NCBI RefSeq assembly: GCF_014202335.1 | Contig: NZ_JACHGP010000007.1 | Span: 124,001 to 188,000, forward strand | Direction of reading: 5' to 3' | Length of the DNA: 64,000 nt | Source of the DNA: Mycobacterium sp. AZCC_0083 | GTDB taxonomy: Bacteria; Actinomycetota; Actinomycetes; Mycobacteriales; Mycobacteriaceae | In this document: in pieces, positions 33,959 to 43,197 of the stretch | Layout: the number at the start of each line of letters is the position of its first letter | How positions within the stretch are numbered: the first letter of the stretch is position 1 | Notes under the pieces: model-generated | The model's database searches: none | Told to the model about the DNA's origin: nothing | What the model saw: the letters and a program-made list of their open reading frames with translations, nothing else | Made by a program: the position numbers and the translations under genes

Positions 33959-36501
33959 TCGTCTCCTTCGATACGGCGGTGTGCTGCATTGTTTTCAGCC
34001 CGTCCGTTGCGTACACCGGCCAGCGCTCGGCTCAGCATGTCGCCAACCGCCGCTGGATCGCGCCCCACGTCGGCGTCGGCGTCGGAACCAGTTCTGGCCT
34101 GGCCCGGCACCAGCCGTGCGCCGCGTTCCCTGATCGGCAACCCGGCCTCGGTGTGCCGCTGCGATTTCTGCTCTGTCGCGTTCGCGGCGGCGGCCCAGCC
34201 GGCGTCGGCAGCTGTGGCCCACGTCCGGTTGCGTGTTTCGAGCGCGGTCGGATCCATCAGCCATTCGGAAACCATCCGCTCGAAGATCGGCGAATCCTCG
34301 GCCTCGACGGTCGACTTCGCAGGTTCGGCGTCTGGCGTGGACGGCGACGGCGGCGCCTCGCGCGTTGACCGATTGATGAAGTAGGCAAACGGATTCGACG
34401 TCGACTGGCGTGTCTGCTCCTGTTCGGATGCTGCCACCGGCTCCGCGACGCCGTTGACACCGCTTGCACCGGGCGACCGCTTCGGGAGGCCGTTGCGCGA
34501 CGACGCATCTGATCCGTTTGTCGGTGTGGCCGGTTCGATCGCGAGCCCACGCTCCGGTATCCGCCGGTGCTCAACGACCGGTAGCGGCACGTCGCCGAAC
34601 GAACCGGCGAGCGGGTCGTCGAACGCATCGACGATTTCGGCAGGCGGGGCAATCAGCGCGCCGGGTAGGTACACGCTCGCCGTCACACCGGGCTCACGAT
34701 TCAACCCGTCGGTGGTGCGGAGCCGAACTATCGCCTCCTGGCGTCGAGCAAGTCGGCCGACGACGAAAAGTCCCATCCGCTTGGCGGTTTCGGAGGTCAC
34801 CTCACCGCCGAGCGCGAGCCGTTCGTTCGCCGCGCGCAAGTCCTCGGCGGACATGCCGAGTCCTCGATCGGCCACCTCGACCAGGATGCCGGCGTCAACC
34901 GCGCGTGAGACCGTCACCGATACCGACGATTCGGGCGGCGAGTACCGCAACGCATTGTCGAGCAACTCGGCGATCAGGTGGCCGACGTCACCCGCTGCCG
35001 TGCCGACGATCGAGACGTCGCCGGCAGGGCCGAGAGTGACCCGACGGTACTCCTCGACCTCCGACATCGCGGCGCGCAGCACCTCCGGCAGCGGCACCGG
35101 CGCCGATCGGCGGTGCCGTTCCACCGTGTCGGCAAGCACCAGCAGATTGTCTCCGTTGCGGCGCATCCTCGTGACGAGGTGATCGAGCCGAAACAGATGA
35201 TCGAGCCGGACCGGATCGTCTTCGTCGCGCTCGAGTGTCTCGATCAGCACCAGCTGCTCTTCTACGAGGGATCGGCTTCGGCGGGACAGGGTTTCGAACA
35301 TCTCGCCGATCTGCAGGCGGACGCCGTGCTCGCCTGCCAGGCGGACGGCTTGGAAGTGGATGTCGTCGATCGCGCGCGCCAGCTGCCCCACCTCTTCATT
35401 CGTGTGCACCGGCAGCGCCGTGATCTCCGGCACACCACCCCCCTTACTGAGTCGATCGATCTCCTCGGGCAGCTGGACCTGCGCGACCTCCAGCGCGCCG
35501 CGTCGTAGACCGCCGATCGATCGGATGAGCGATCGGCCGACCCCGAGCGCAACGACGAGTGCGGTCAACACCGCACCCAGGATGATCGCGGTGTCGCGGA
35601 GGGCCGCGGACTGCGCGGCGTTGGCCCTGGCATGCACCGTCCGTTCGAGATCGGACGAAAGTTGTTGCACCATGGCGTGATATTGGTCGACGCTAGCCTG
35701 CATCGCGCCGGTGAACTGCGTCCCGGACACGGATTCGCCCAACGGTGGGGTGTCGGCGTCGCGCCGAACGTCGAATGCCTGGCGGAGCGCCGCGCCTTCA
35801 CCCGTCGGCGTCAGCTGGGCGAGACGATCGATCGCCGCCGCTTCTGCACCTGCCGCTTCCGCTTCCTTGGTCCGCAGCACGACCGAATCGGCGAAATCCG
35901 GCGCGGCGGCCAGCACCCGCTGGGTTGTCACCGCCCGTTGCGCCGCAAGGGCGGTGACGAGCCGGTCCGCGAGCGCCTGTACGGCACCGTCACCAACGGT
36001 CGCCATTGTCGTCGCGATCGCCGAGGCGACTCCGGTCGCCACGCTCGCCGCTTGCTCGGCGATCCGTTGCTGCGGCACCGGGCCGGATGCGAGCTCGTCG
36101 CGCAACGTCTTCGCCGTCGAGGATGCGGTCGTCAGCGTCGCGGCGACGGTTGGGGCGAACTCCGCGGACGTGGTCCGCGACGCCAGGGCGGTCGCGCTCG
36201 CGTCGAACTGTGTGAGCGGTTGCTCGATCGGCGCACCCGAGGCGGCGGCGTATGCGAGACCGTCGAGCCGATCGGCGAACTCGACCGCAGGTGTCACGAT
36301 CACGGCGTCGTCCGACGCGACACTCAACCGCGACGCCGCCGAGAGTTCGTTCTGGATTCGCAGCGCGCCGAATGTCGCAGCGAGCAGGACGGGGAGCACC
36401 ATGATCGCCGCGACCTTCCATCGCAACGGCCAGCCTACGAACGACGCCCGCGACACGGTCGGATGCGCGTGTTCGACGACGGTCGGACCATTGGCCTCCA
36501 T
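33955..36501 (-). CDS. Conservon sensor histidine kinase-like protein (CvnA-type)
   Basis: 848 residues. Membrane helix near 28-46 ([17 protein letters not shown]), an extracytoplasmic nitrate/sulfonate-sensing-like helical domain to about 310, a second helix ([20 protein letters not shown]), a HAMP-like segment ending near 400, a dimerisation helix without a clear phospho-accepting His, and a GHKL ATPase with [21 protein letters not shown] and MGLFVVGRL. The last 200 residues are disordered and Ser/Pro-rich. Such proteins bind ATP but are suspected of signalling via CvnB-D rather than by phosphotransfer. It is the first gene of the operon, with a 289-base gap upstream. Confidence 0.9.
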   Translation of the reverse strand: MEANGPTVVEHAHPTVSRASFVGWPLRWKVAAIMVLPVLLAATFGALRIQNELSAASRLSVASDDAVIVTPAVEFADRLDGLAYAAASGAPIEQPLTQFDASATALASRTTSAEFAPTVAATLTTASSTAKTLRDELASGPVPQQRIAEQAASVATGVASAIATTMATVGDGAVQALADRLVTALAAQRAVTTQRVLAAAPDFADSVVLRTKEAEAAGAEAAAIDRLAQLTPTGEGAALRQAFDVRRDADTPPLGESVSGTQFTGAMQASVDQYHAMVQQLSSDLERTVHARANAAQSAALRDTAIILGAVLTALVVALGVGRSLIRSIGGLRRGALEVAQVQLPEEIDRLSKGGGVPEITALPVHTNEEVGQLARAIDDIHFQAVRLAGEHGVRLQIGEMFETLSRRSRSLVEEQLVLIETLERDEDDPVRLDHLFRLDHLVTRMRRNGDNLLVLADTVERHRRSAPVPLPEVLRAAMSEVEEYRRVTLGPAGDVSIVGTAAGDVGHLIAELLDNALRYSPPESSVSVTVSRAVDAGILVEVADRGLGMSAEDLRAANERLALGGEVTSETAKRMGLFVVGRLARRQEAIVRLRTTDGLNREPGVTASVYLPGALIAPPAEIVDAFDDPLAGSFGDVPLPVVEHRRIPERGLAIEPATPTNGSDASSRNGLPKRSPGASGVNGVAEPVAASEQEQTRQSTSNPFAYFINRSTREAPPSPSTPDAEPAKSTVEAEDSPIFERMVSEWLMDPTALETRNRTWATAADAGWAAAANATEQKSQRHTEAGLPIRERGARLVPGQARTGSDADADVGRDPAAVGDMLSRALAGVRNGRAENNAAHRRIEGDE

Positions 36502-36790
36502 GCCGTACCACCCTCCGCCGGATCAATTGACGTTCGAGTAGAAATCCGGCCAACCGCGAATGGTAGAGGAGTTATAACGATTGTGCATCGACGCGGTTAA
36601 CCAGCAACCTCACCAGCGTCGCCAAACCCGCAGGTACCACGTTGTTCGTCTCGAGGGACTCACCAGTCGTCCTCGTCGGTGGCAAACTGGGCCCCCTTGC
36701 GCACTCCGCCTCGGACCGCGCCGTTCAGCGCGACCGGCGCAGGAAGTCATCGGCGACAGACCGCAACCTTGCCGATCATGGGGCCGAACG

Positions 36791-37712
36791 TCAGCCCTGT
36801 ACTTGCAAGGCCTGAAGTCTTTCCCTCGCCAGCGCCGCTTGACTGGCGAACTCCGCGGCGGCTTGCTCTGCCGACTGGGTCAAATCGTCTTCAGGATCAC
36901 CGTCCGACCGCTGCCCGCGACCGGAAAGTTGCTTCAGACGCGCCTGTTGGCGAACAGTCTGGGCATGGTGGCCAGAGGATTCCGCAACCCGGTCAAGCAA
37001 CGTCGAGAGCCGCTGCTGGGCATGCTGTTTGGCGATCCGGTCGCCGACGGGATCACGTGGTGCGACATCTTGGTGTAGACCCGCTCTTGCGACGGGAAGA
37101 TCGACTGCGATGGTGGCGAGTAAGACGCCGACTTCGTCACGCTGAACACGCACCAACTCCGGGTGCTCGAGAACCTTGCGCAGTCGCAGCGCATTATCCC
37201 GAATCTGCTCAAAGCGCCGGCGGAGTTCGGCGGTGAACCAGTCGGCGCCAAGCGCCCCTTCCCACGTGATGTACAGCCGACGAATCAGATCCTCCGTGAA
37301 TCGCTTCGTGTCCCTGCGTAGCTCGGGTGTTTCGCGGCCGCGGTTGCCAAGGCCCATCCACTGTTCGAGGAGCTCGTCCAACCGCTCTTCGGAGATGTTG
37401 TCGAAGTAGCGGACCGTGCGTTTGTCGTCGGCGTACTCAGCTGCCTTCTCGTCCTTGCCGGCGAACACACGTTTGATGCGGTTCTCGACCGGTGTCAGGA
37501 CCGCTTTCTTGGTCAGCTCGATGACAAATGCCGTGGCGACGGGTCATCGGCGGTTCGCACCAACGTCGCGCCGAGCTCGCGTGCTGGGCCAACTCGAACT
37601 GCTCCGCGTGTCGATCGAGCAGCGCCAGCGTCGTCTGCGCGCTCGCGGCTAGTTCGTGTGCCGTGACCGGCACGGCTGCTGCACCGGCTGATTGCGCGCG
37701 CTCCGTCACCAT
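36791..37712 (-). pseudogene. Frameshifted conserved hypothetical gene
   Basis: A protein-like text is spread over three frames. From 37712: HELAASAQTTLALLDRHAEQ, which is good to about 37590. A second frame gives ELGATLVRTADD, then a third gives VATAFVIELTKKAVLTPVEN, which runs on unbroken as FAGKDEKAAEYADDKRTVRY and to the stop at 36791. That last frame alone is open for 225 codons from a GTG at 37468, rich in Arg/Glu helices with no signal peptide or membrane segment. So the gene is either broken in its N-terminal third or restarted at 37468. No family recognised. Confidence 0.5.
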
Positions 37713-38084
37713 ACGTCGGTGCGAAGCTGAGTGTTACGCGGAAAAGGCCAGTACCTGCGTCGACCCTGGCCAGTGCTCGTAGGATTGCTGTGAAGCTTAT
37801 CTTTCAATAGATTCTGGAATCAACCGCAGCGCAACGTGTTTCAAACCTTGAGGAAATGTAGGAGGTTTGCTGGATACTGCACTGTGATTTAGATATACCT
37901 ATCGTCAGGCTGCCGTGTTTCCCGCGGGGGTTGGGGCCAGGTGCTCACTGGCGGTTGAATGGGTGGTTGAAAGATCACGCCCGCTGCCGCTTCGCGGCGC
38001 AGGCCCCAAAGGTTGCTGGCGGAGCACCGGGTGCGTTTGGGCGATAAGGACCGAAGACGGCATCGGCTGCACTACGGTTGCCAC
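37713..38084. other. Gene-free stretch before the Excalibur gene
   Basis: No convincing coding frame. The section 37790-37910 is AT-rich relative to its surroundings (TTATCTTTCAATAGATTC, TTTAGATATACC), likely promoter sequence for the secreted protein gene that starts at 38085. No clear repeat or terminator was seen. Confidence 0.5.
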
Positions 38085-38345
38085 GTGAGGAAATTGACAG
38101 TGCTGACAATTGGGTTTGCCGTGGGGCTCACCTTTGCTCCGGCAGCGAACGCCGCGCCCATACTGCAGCAGCAAGGCTCAAACTGCGACTCCAATTACTC
38201 GGGTGCCTGCGTTCCGATTGCCAGTGATGTCGACTGTGCGAGCGGTAGCGGTAACGGTCCGGCCTATGTTTCGGGTCCTGTGACTGTCGTCGGCGATGAC
38301 ATCTACGGCCTTGATCGAGACGGCAATGGAACTGGGTGCGAATAG
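38085..38345 (+). CDS. Secreted protein with Excalibur-like calcium-binding end
   Basis: 86 residues from a GTG at 38085, chosen because it yields a clean signal peptide: VRKLTVLTIGFAVGLTFAPA, cleaved after ANA before APILQQQG. The mature part has four cysteines and ends DDIYGLDRDGNGTGCE, the DxDGNGxxCE pattern of the Excalibur domain, an EF-hand-like calcium-binding loop on extracellular proteins. The domain is shorter than usual and the protein has no other domain, so it may be a small calcium-dependent surface factor. Confidence 0.7.
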   Translation: MRKLTVLTIGFAVGLTFAPAANAAPILQQQGSNCDSNYSGACVPIASDVDCASGSGNGPAYVSGPVTVVGDDIYGLDRDGNGTGCE

Positions 38346-38428
38346 AAGCCCGCTGTGGACGCGCTGGACCACTCCGGCCGGAATGTGGACGCGATGTGGA
38401 CGTGGCCGCTGCGCGGCGGCGAAAGGGC

Positions 38429-38458
38429 CAGGGCCAGCCTCCGAAGAAACCGGCCCTG
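38429..38458. terminator. GC-rich hairpin between Excalibur gene and tRNA
   Basis: CAGGGCC (38429-38435) pairs perfectly with GGCCCTG (38452-38458) around a 16-base loop. It lies 84 bases past the Excalibur stop and 19 bases past the tRNA 3' end (minus strand), so it could end both transcripts. No T-run is present, as is common in mycobacteria. Confidence 0.4.
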
Positions 38459-38476
38459 ACCTGCACGTTCTTCTTG

Positions 38477-38550
38477 TGGGGCGGGCGGGGCTCGAACCCG
38501 CGACCAAGGGATTATGAGTCCCCGGCTCTAACCAACTGAGCTACCGCCCC
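38477..38550 (-). tRNA. tRNA with CAU anticodon (Met or Ile2)
   Basis: 74 bases. Acceptor GGGGCGG/CCGCCCC, D-arm with AGCTCAGTTGGTTAGAGC, anticodon CAT at 38516-38514 in a seven-base loop, T-arm GCGGGTTCGAGCCCCGC, discriminator A, no encoded CCA. CAU can be elongator Met or lysidine-modified Ile; initiator Met is less likely because the anticodon stem lacks the three G-C pairs usual there. The amino acid is not decided by sight alone. Confidence 0.9.
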
Positions 38551-38675
38551 GATGCGCTGACGCGCGGCCATTATGTTCGCACGGTGGCGTTGCCCCCGAC
38601 GAAGGCGGTCGGAAGTGCGCTGTGAGTCCGTCCGCAAAGCCTGAGGTTGACGCGTGGGAGCGCTAGCTTGATCAC

Positions 38676-39434
38676 GTGAACAAGCAGACCGTCGCGTTGC
38701 TGTTGGCCGCGTGGTGCGCATTGGTCATCGCGCCTGCCTGGGTGGTCGTCGCACTGTTCACCGGCGCGGACGCCGACGCCAACGTCACGGGTCCGATCTT
38801 CGTCATCTGGATCGTCGGCTATCTGCTGCAGCTCGGCGTGTTCATGGCCGCCGCACGCAAGGCTTCCGGAAACAGCATCGTCGGGTGGGTGCTCGCGTCG
38901 ATCGTGCCGTGGATCGCGGACTGGTCGGCGCCGGTCGCGGCGTGGGGACCCGCGGTGTGCGGGATCATCGTCGTCGCCTACGCCGTGTGGCTCTACTCGC
39001 GTTTGGCGCGTAGTGACGATCTGCAGCACAACGGAATTCCGGCGGTCGGTACCGTCCTGGAGGTCAAGAAGCCGATCATGAACTTGATCATCAACAGCGT
39101 GTACATCCGCAGGACGATGATGCTGCGCATCGAACGCTCCGATGGCACACCGCCGTACGAGGCGAAGTACTCGGGCACCTTCATGCTCGGCGAGATCCCA
39201 GGGCCGGGCGCGGTGTTCAACCTCCGCGTGGATCCGGCCAACCCCAAGCACTTCGAAACAGTCGACGGGACAACCCCATCCGTGTCGCCACCACCGCCAT
39301 CGGCGTCAACGTGGTTGCCCCAGAATGATCCCACCGTCGCCGAGCAGTTGCAGCAGCTCGACGACATGCACCGTCGGGGTGCCCTCACCGACGACGAATT
39401 CGCAGCGGCCAAGCAACGGGTCCTGCGCGGCTGA
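38676..39434 (+). CDS. Membrane protein with C-terminal SHOCT domain
   Basis: 252 residues from a GTG at 38676. Four predicted helices: 5-28, 40-60, 65-85 and 88-108. A soluble part follows with a small beta-rich section (GTVLEVKKP, MLRIERSDGTPP, GPGAVFNLRVDP), a Pro/Ser linker, and a SHOCT motif at the end, VAEQLQQLDDMHRRGALTDDEFAAAKQRVL. SHOCT modules occur at termini of proteins with varied roles, possibly oligomerisation. It converges on the AhpD-like gene three bases on. Confidence 0.75.
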   Translation: MNKQTVALLLAAWCALVIAPAWVVVALFTGADADANVTGPIFVIWIVGYLLQLGVFMAAARKASGNSIVGWVLASIVPWIADWSAPVAAWGPAVCGIIVVAYAVWLYSRLARSDDLQHNGIPAVGTVLEVKKPIMNLIINSVYIRRTMMLRIERSDGTPPYEAKYSGTFMLGEIPGPGAVFNLRVDPANPKHFETVDGTTPSVSPPPPSASTWLPQNDPTVAEQLQQLDDMHRRGALTDDEFAAAKQRVLRG

Positions 39435-39436
39435 GG

Positions 39437-40258
39437 TCAGCTGTACACCGGCTGGCCGTCCAGCCCGAGCAGGTACCGCTCGGTGCCCTCCTCGATGCGC
39501 GGCGCGTCACCGCCGAGGGCAACGGCGATCTTGTTGGTGGCGTTGCGCATGACGTCGAAGGTGATCTCGAGCGCTTCGGCGTCGGAGTAGTGCGCCAGCA
39601 CCCCCTTCGCGACGTCGTCATCAATCGTTGACGGCGTCCAGATCAGAGCGTCGACGTACCGCAGCGCGGCCTTCTGCCGGTCGTCGAGCAGCGGCGACGT
39701 CTCGTAGTTCTCGATGTCGGCGTACATCGACTCGGTGCCGCCGGCATCGAGCGCAGTGCCCTCACGCAGCGACTTGCACAGCCGGCAGTTGTGCTGCACC
39801 GCCCCGCGCAGCCGCACCACCTCGGTGGTGACGGGATCCAGTGAACGCAATGCACCGACCGTCGGGGCGTACACGTTGAGCAGCAGGTCGACGGGGTCGG
39901 TGTCGCGATCCCAACCGACCGGGTCGACGACGGGCGTGAAGCCGAGGGACGCCAGGCCCGCCTTCACCCGTGGCACGAAGTCCGCGATGAAGATCAGCGC
40001 CGTCACCCGAAACGCGTTGCCGCCCATCGCGGAGAAGAACGCCGCCCGCTGCTCGGCACCGATCATCGAGACGTCGACGGCGAACTGCTCGGCGAACGCG
40101 GCGAGCGTCGGATCGTCGGCGGCCGCGCCGTCGGTGGCCAGCGCAGGCAGCGACAGCGCCTTCGCGCACGTTTCGCGCACCAGCGCATTGGCCCCGGCGT
40201 CCCCGTCCGGAGACAGCGCGATGAGTCGGGTCAGCAGGGCGTAGATCTCGTCGTCCAT
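39437..40258 (-). CDS. Carboxymuconolactone decarboxylase / AhpD-like protein
   Basis: 273 residues from the ATG at 40258; the frame stays open upstream into tldE. The redox motif HNCRLCKSLRE (about 156) is the CxxC of AhpD-like carriers within a CMD helical domain, and ALRYVDALIWTPSTIDDDVAKGVLAHY followed by EITFDVMRNATNKIAVALG is the conserved C-terminal block. It may reduce peroxides or relay thiols. Its N-terminal 100 residues are an extra helical part. It starts eight bases after tldE, so it is in the tldDE operon. Confidence 0.8.
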   Translation of the reverse strand: MDDEIYALLTRLIALSPDGDAGANALVRETCAKALSLPALATDGAAADDPTLAAFAEQFAVDVSMIGAEQRAAFFSAMGGNAFRVTALIFIADFVPRVKAGLASLGFTPVVDPVGWDRDTDPVDLLLNVYAPTVGALRSLDPVTTEVVRLRGAVQHNCRLCKSLREGTALDAGGTESMYADIENYETSPLLDDRQKAALRYVDALIWTPSTIDDDVAKGVLAHYSDAEALEITFDVMRNATNKIAVALGGDAPRIEEGTERYLLGLDGQPVYS

Positions 40259-40266
40259 GCTCGCGA

Positions 40267-41640
40267 TTATTGCGCCTGACTCACGGAGGACATGTGGAAG
40301 TCCGGGATTCGCAGCGACGGCATGGCCGCCCGCGTCGCCCAGTCGCCCCATTCGCGGGGCAGATTGACCTCGCTAACCCCGGCCTCCGTGGCGCGACGCA
40401 GCAGGTCCAGCGGGCTTTCGTTGAACCGGAAGTTGTTGACCGCCGCGGTGACCTCACCGTCCTCGATCAGGTAGACACCGTCCCGGGTGAGCCCGGTCAG
40501 CAGCAGCACGGTCGGGTCGACCGTGCGGATGTACCACAGCGTGGTCAGCAGCAGTCCGCGTTCGGTGCGTGCGATCATGTCGGCCAGGCTCGCCGTGCCC
40601 CCGGTCATCAGCAGGTTGTCGGCGGGCACCGTCGTCGGTGTGCCGAAGTCGGCGGCCGCGGCGCGCGGGTACGCGAGCGCATTCACCGCGCCATCGCGGA
40701 TCCAGTCGACGCGACCGATGTCCATGCCGTTGTCAAAGATCGATATCCGCTCCGACGATCGCGCCACGGCGATGAACGGCGAGCAGTCCAGCCCCGCGGC
40801 GGCCGGATCGGAGTACAGCGTCAAACCCAGGTCGGTGAGATTCTCCCCCACCCGCGTGCCGCCGCCCGGCGCCGACAGCGCGGTGCGGCCCTCTTGGGCA
40901 CCGCGGCCGTCCATGGTCCACGCCAGGTAGATCATCATGTCGGCGACCGTCGACGGCGGCATCAGCGTCTCGTAGCGGCCGGGCTCGAGGTCGATTGTGC
41001 GCCGCGACCAGTCCAGCCGAGTCGACAGATCCTCCAGCATGGAATCCGTTGGCACCGAGGCGAAGTCGGCAGTACTGACACCGGCCCAGGCGCTGGCGCC
41101 GTCGCGCTTGGCGTTGATCTCCACTGATCCCGTCGGTTGGGTGTAGCGCCGCCGAAGCCCGGTCGAGGTGCCCAGGAAGGTCGTCTCGAGTTCGTGCCGG
41201 GCGAAGCCGTAGAGCCGGTCGGTGCCGCGGAACCGGGCCGCCAGAGTCGTTGCGACGCCTCCGAACACGTCGCAACCGGTGACGGGTGCCGCGGCCTCCC
41301 AGTCGTCGGGCAGCCCGGACCCCGTGAGCGCGGGTGCACTGTCGCGCGCAGCGGGCGCCGCATTCGCCGCCTCCTGAGAGGCCGCCACCAGGCCGGTGAT
41401 GGATCCCGGGTCGACCTCGCTGGACGTCACCGACCCCACGTAGGCCTTGTCGCCGCGCCGCACGATCGAGATCACCGCCATCTCGCGGCTGAACGATTCA
41501 CCGTTGGTGGTCATCGAGTTGCCGGCCCACCGCAGCGACGCAGCCGACTTCTCCGCGACGATCACGATGGTCTCGTCCGCCCGGCCCAAGCGGGCTGCCT
41601 CGCTCAGCAGCAACTCGATGACGTCGGGTGCGCTGATCAC
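40267..41640 (-). CDS. tldE: TldE/PmbA metalloprotease-family partner protein
   Basis: 457 residues from a GTG at 41640, overlapping the tldD stop as GTGA; the frame is open much further upstream only because it shadows tldD. Family blocks: ETIVIVAEKSAASLRWAGNS, TGSVEINAKRDGASAWAG, and GLTRDGVYLIEDGEVTAAVNNFRFNESPLDLLRRATEAG. TldE lacks the metal motif and forms a heterodimer with TldD that degrades unfolded short peptides and matures some RiPPs. From memory the order next to uspABC matches Rv2314c/Rv2315c in M. tuberculosis. Confidence 0.9.
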   Translation of the reverse strand: MISAPDVIELLLSEAARLGRADETIVIVAEKSAASLRWAGNSMTTNGESFSREMAVISIVRRGDKAYVGSVTSSEVDPGSITGLVAASQEAANAAPAARDSAPALTGSGLPDDWEAAAPVTGCDVFGGVATTLAARFRGTDRLYGFARHELETTFLGTSTGLRRRYTQPTGSVEINAKRDGASAWAGVSTADFASVPTDSMLEDLSTRLDWSRRTIDLEPGRYETLMPPSTVADMMIYLAWTMDGRGAQEGRTALSAPGGGTRVGENLTDLGLTLYSDPAAAGLDCSPFIAVARSSERISIFDNGMDIGRVDWIRDGAVNALAYPRAAAADFGTPTTVPADNLLMTGGTASLADMIARTERGLLLTTLWYIRTVDPTVLLLTGLTRDGVYLIEDGEVTAAVNNFRFNESPLDLLRRATEAGVSEVNLPREWGDWATRAAMPSLRIPDFHMSSVSQAQ

Positions 41641-43160
41641 GAGTCGCGTCCCGACTCGGTGCGGGTGTTGAGGACGTTGATGCCGCGGAACAACGCCGAC
41701 GGGCAGCCGTGGCTGACCGCGGCGACCTGGCCGGGCTGGGCCTTGCCGCAGTTGAGCGCTCCGCCGAGCCGCCAGGTCGACGGTCCGCCGACGGCCTCCA
41801 TCGCGCCCCAGAAGTCGGTGGTGGTCGCCTGATAGGCCACATCGCGCAGCTGGCCGTCGATCCGTCCGTCGCGGATCCGGAAGAACCGCTGCCCGGTGAA
41901 CTGGAAGTTGTACCGCTGCATGTCGATCGACCACGACTTGTCCCCGACGACGTAGATACCGTCGTCGACGCGGCCGATCAGGTCGTCGGTGCTCAGGTCG
42001 TCGACGCCGGGTTGCAGCGACACGTTGGCCATCCGCTGGATCGGCACGTGATGCGGCGAGTCGGCGTAGGAGCAGCCGTTGGATCGGGCCTCTCCGAGCC
42101 GCGGCGCGAACACCCGATCGAGTTGGTATCCGACGAAGATCCCGTCGCGCACCAGATCCCAGCTCTGCGCGCGCACCCCTTCGTCGTCGAAACCGATGGT
42201 GGCCAGTCCGTGCTCGACGGTCCGATCGGCAGTCACGTTCATCACCGGCGAGCCGTAGCGCATGGTGCCCAGCTTGTCGGGGGTGGCGAACGAGGTGCCC
42301 GCGTAGGCGGCCTCGTAACCGATGGCGCGGTCGTATTCGGTGGCGTGGCCGATGGATTCGTGGATGGTCAGCCACAGGTTCGACGGGTCGATCACCAGGT
42401 CCGTCGGCCCAGCCGTGACGCCGGGGGCCTTGGTCTTCTCGGCCAGCAGCGACGGCAGCTGCGCCAGCTCGGTCGACCAATCCCATACGTCGTCGCCCGC
42501 AACGACTTCCCATCCCCGCGCCGTTGGTGGGGCCAGCGTGCGCATGGTCTCGAACGTGCCCTCCGCGGCGTCGACCGCCGTGGCCTCCAACGTCGGCTGG
42601 ATCCGCACCCGCTGCTGGGTGATCGACGAGCCGAACGTGTCGGCGTAGAACGCCTGCTCCTTGACCGCGTGCAGGCCCGCCGACACGTGGTCGACGCCGT
42701 CGGCGGCGAGCAGGCGCCCGGAGTACTCGCCGAGCACCCCGATCTTGTCGGCGACGGGCACCTCGAACGGGTCGATCAGGTAGTCGGACACCCAGGTCGC
42801 GTCGGCGTACACCGGCTCGGGTGCCAGCTCGATCCGTTCGGCGTTCAGCGACGCCAGCGTGGTGGCCACCCGGACGGCCCGGCGCGCGGTATCGGCCGCC
42901 ACCTGCGGGTCGAGCTCGGCGTGCGACGCGAACCCCCACGTGCCGTCGACGATCACCCGCACCGCCAGTCCGATCTCGCGGCTCAGCACGGAGGTCTCCA
43001 GCTCACCGTCGCGCAACTGCACGATCTCGGTGGTGATGCGGTGGATCCGCACGTCGGCGTGGCTTGCGCCTGCGGCAATGGCCGCTGACAACGCGGCGTC
43101 AGCAAGCGCGCGGCGCGGCAACGCGAGGAAGTCGGCATCGACACGGCGCAGCGCTGTCAC
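41637..43160 (-). CDS. tldD: TldD zinc metalloprotease
   Basis: 507 residues from a GTG at 43160. The HExxxH zinc site is in IHESIGHATEYDRA, with His267, Glu268 and His272. Other family parts: VQLRDGELETSVLSREIGLAVRV near 47, RSNGCSYADSPHHVPIQRMANVSLQPG, and NVLNTRTESG at the end. It is the catalytic half of TldD/TldE. Divergent from uspA with only 37 bases between, so promoters overlap. No RiPP precursor is seen nearby. Confidence 0.93.
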   Translation of the reverse strand: MTALRRVDADFLALPRRALADAALSAAIAAGASHADVRIHRITTEIVQLRDGELETSVLSREIGLAVRVIVDGTWGFASHAELDPQVAADTARRAVRVATTLASLNAERIELAPEPVYADATWVSDYLIDPFEVPVADKIGVLGEYSGRLLAADGVDHVSAGLHAVKEQAFYADTFGSSITQQRVRIQPTLEATAVDAAEGTFETMRTLAPPTARGWEVVAGDDVWDWSTELAQLPSLLAEKTKAPGVTAGPTDLVIDPSNLWLTIHESIGHATEYDRAIGYEAAYAGTSFATPDKLGTMRYGSPVMNVTADRTVEHGLATIGFDDEGVRAQSWDLVRDGIFVGYQLDRVFAPRLGEARSNGCSYADSPHHVPIQRMANVSLQPGVDDLSTDDLIGRVDDGIYVVGDKSWSIDMQRYNFQFTGQRFFRIRDGRIDGQLRDVAYQATTTDFWGAMEAVGGPSTWRLGGALNCGKAQPGQVAAVSHGCPSALFRGINVLNTRTESGRDS

Positions 43161-43197
43161 GCCTCTACCGTAGTGGCACCGTCGCCGACGGGCGTCG

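Noticed and set aside
36660-36740. Possible C-terminal coding remnant on the minus strand (ends QFATDEDDW)
   Set aside because: Only about 20 codons look protein-like, with no recognisable family; too little to call.
41641-42939. N-terminal extension of tldE to 890 residues
   Set aside because: The extra part is the wrong frame of tldD; the GTG at 41640 with GTGA overlap explains the true start.
41637-43160. TldD/TldE as part of a RiPP cluster
   Set aside because: No precursor-like peptide, cyclodehydratase or radical SAM gene is nearby; the order matches a conserved housekeeping arrangement.
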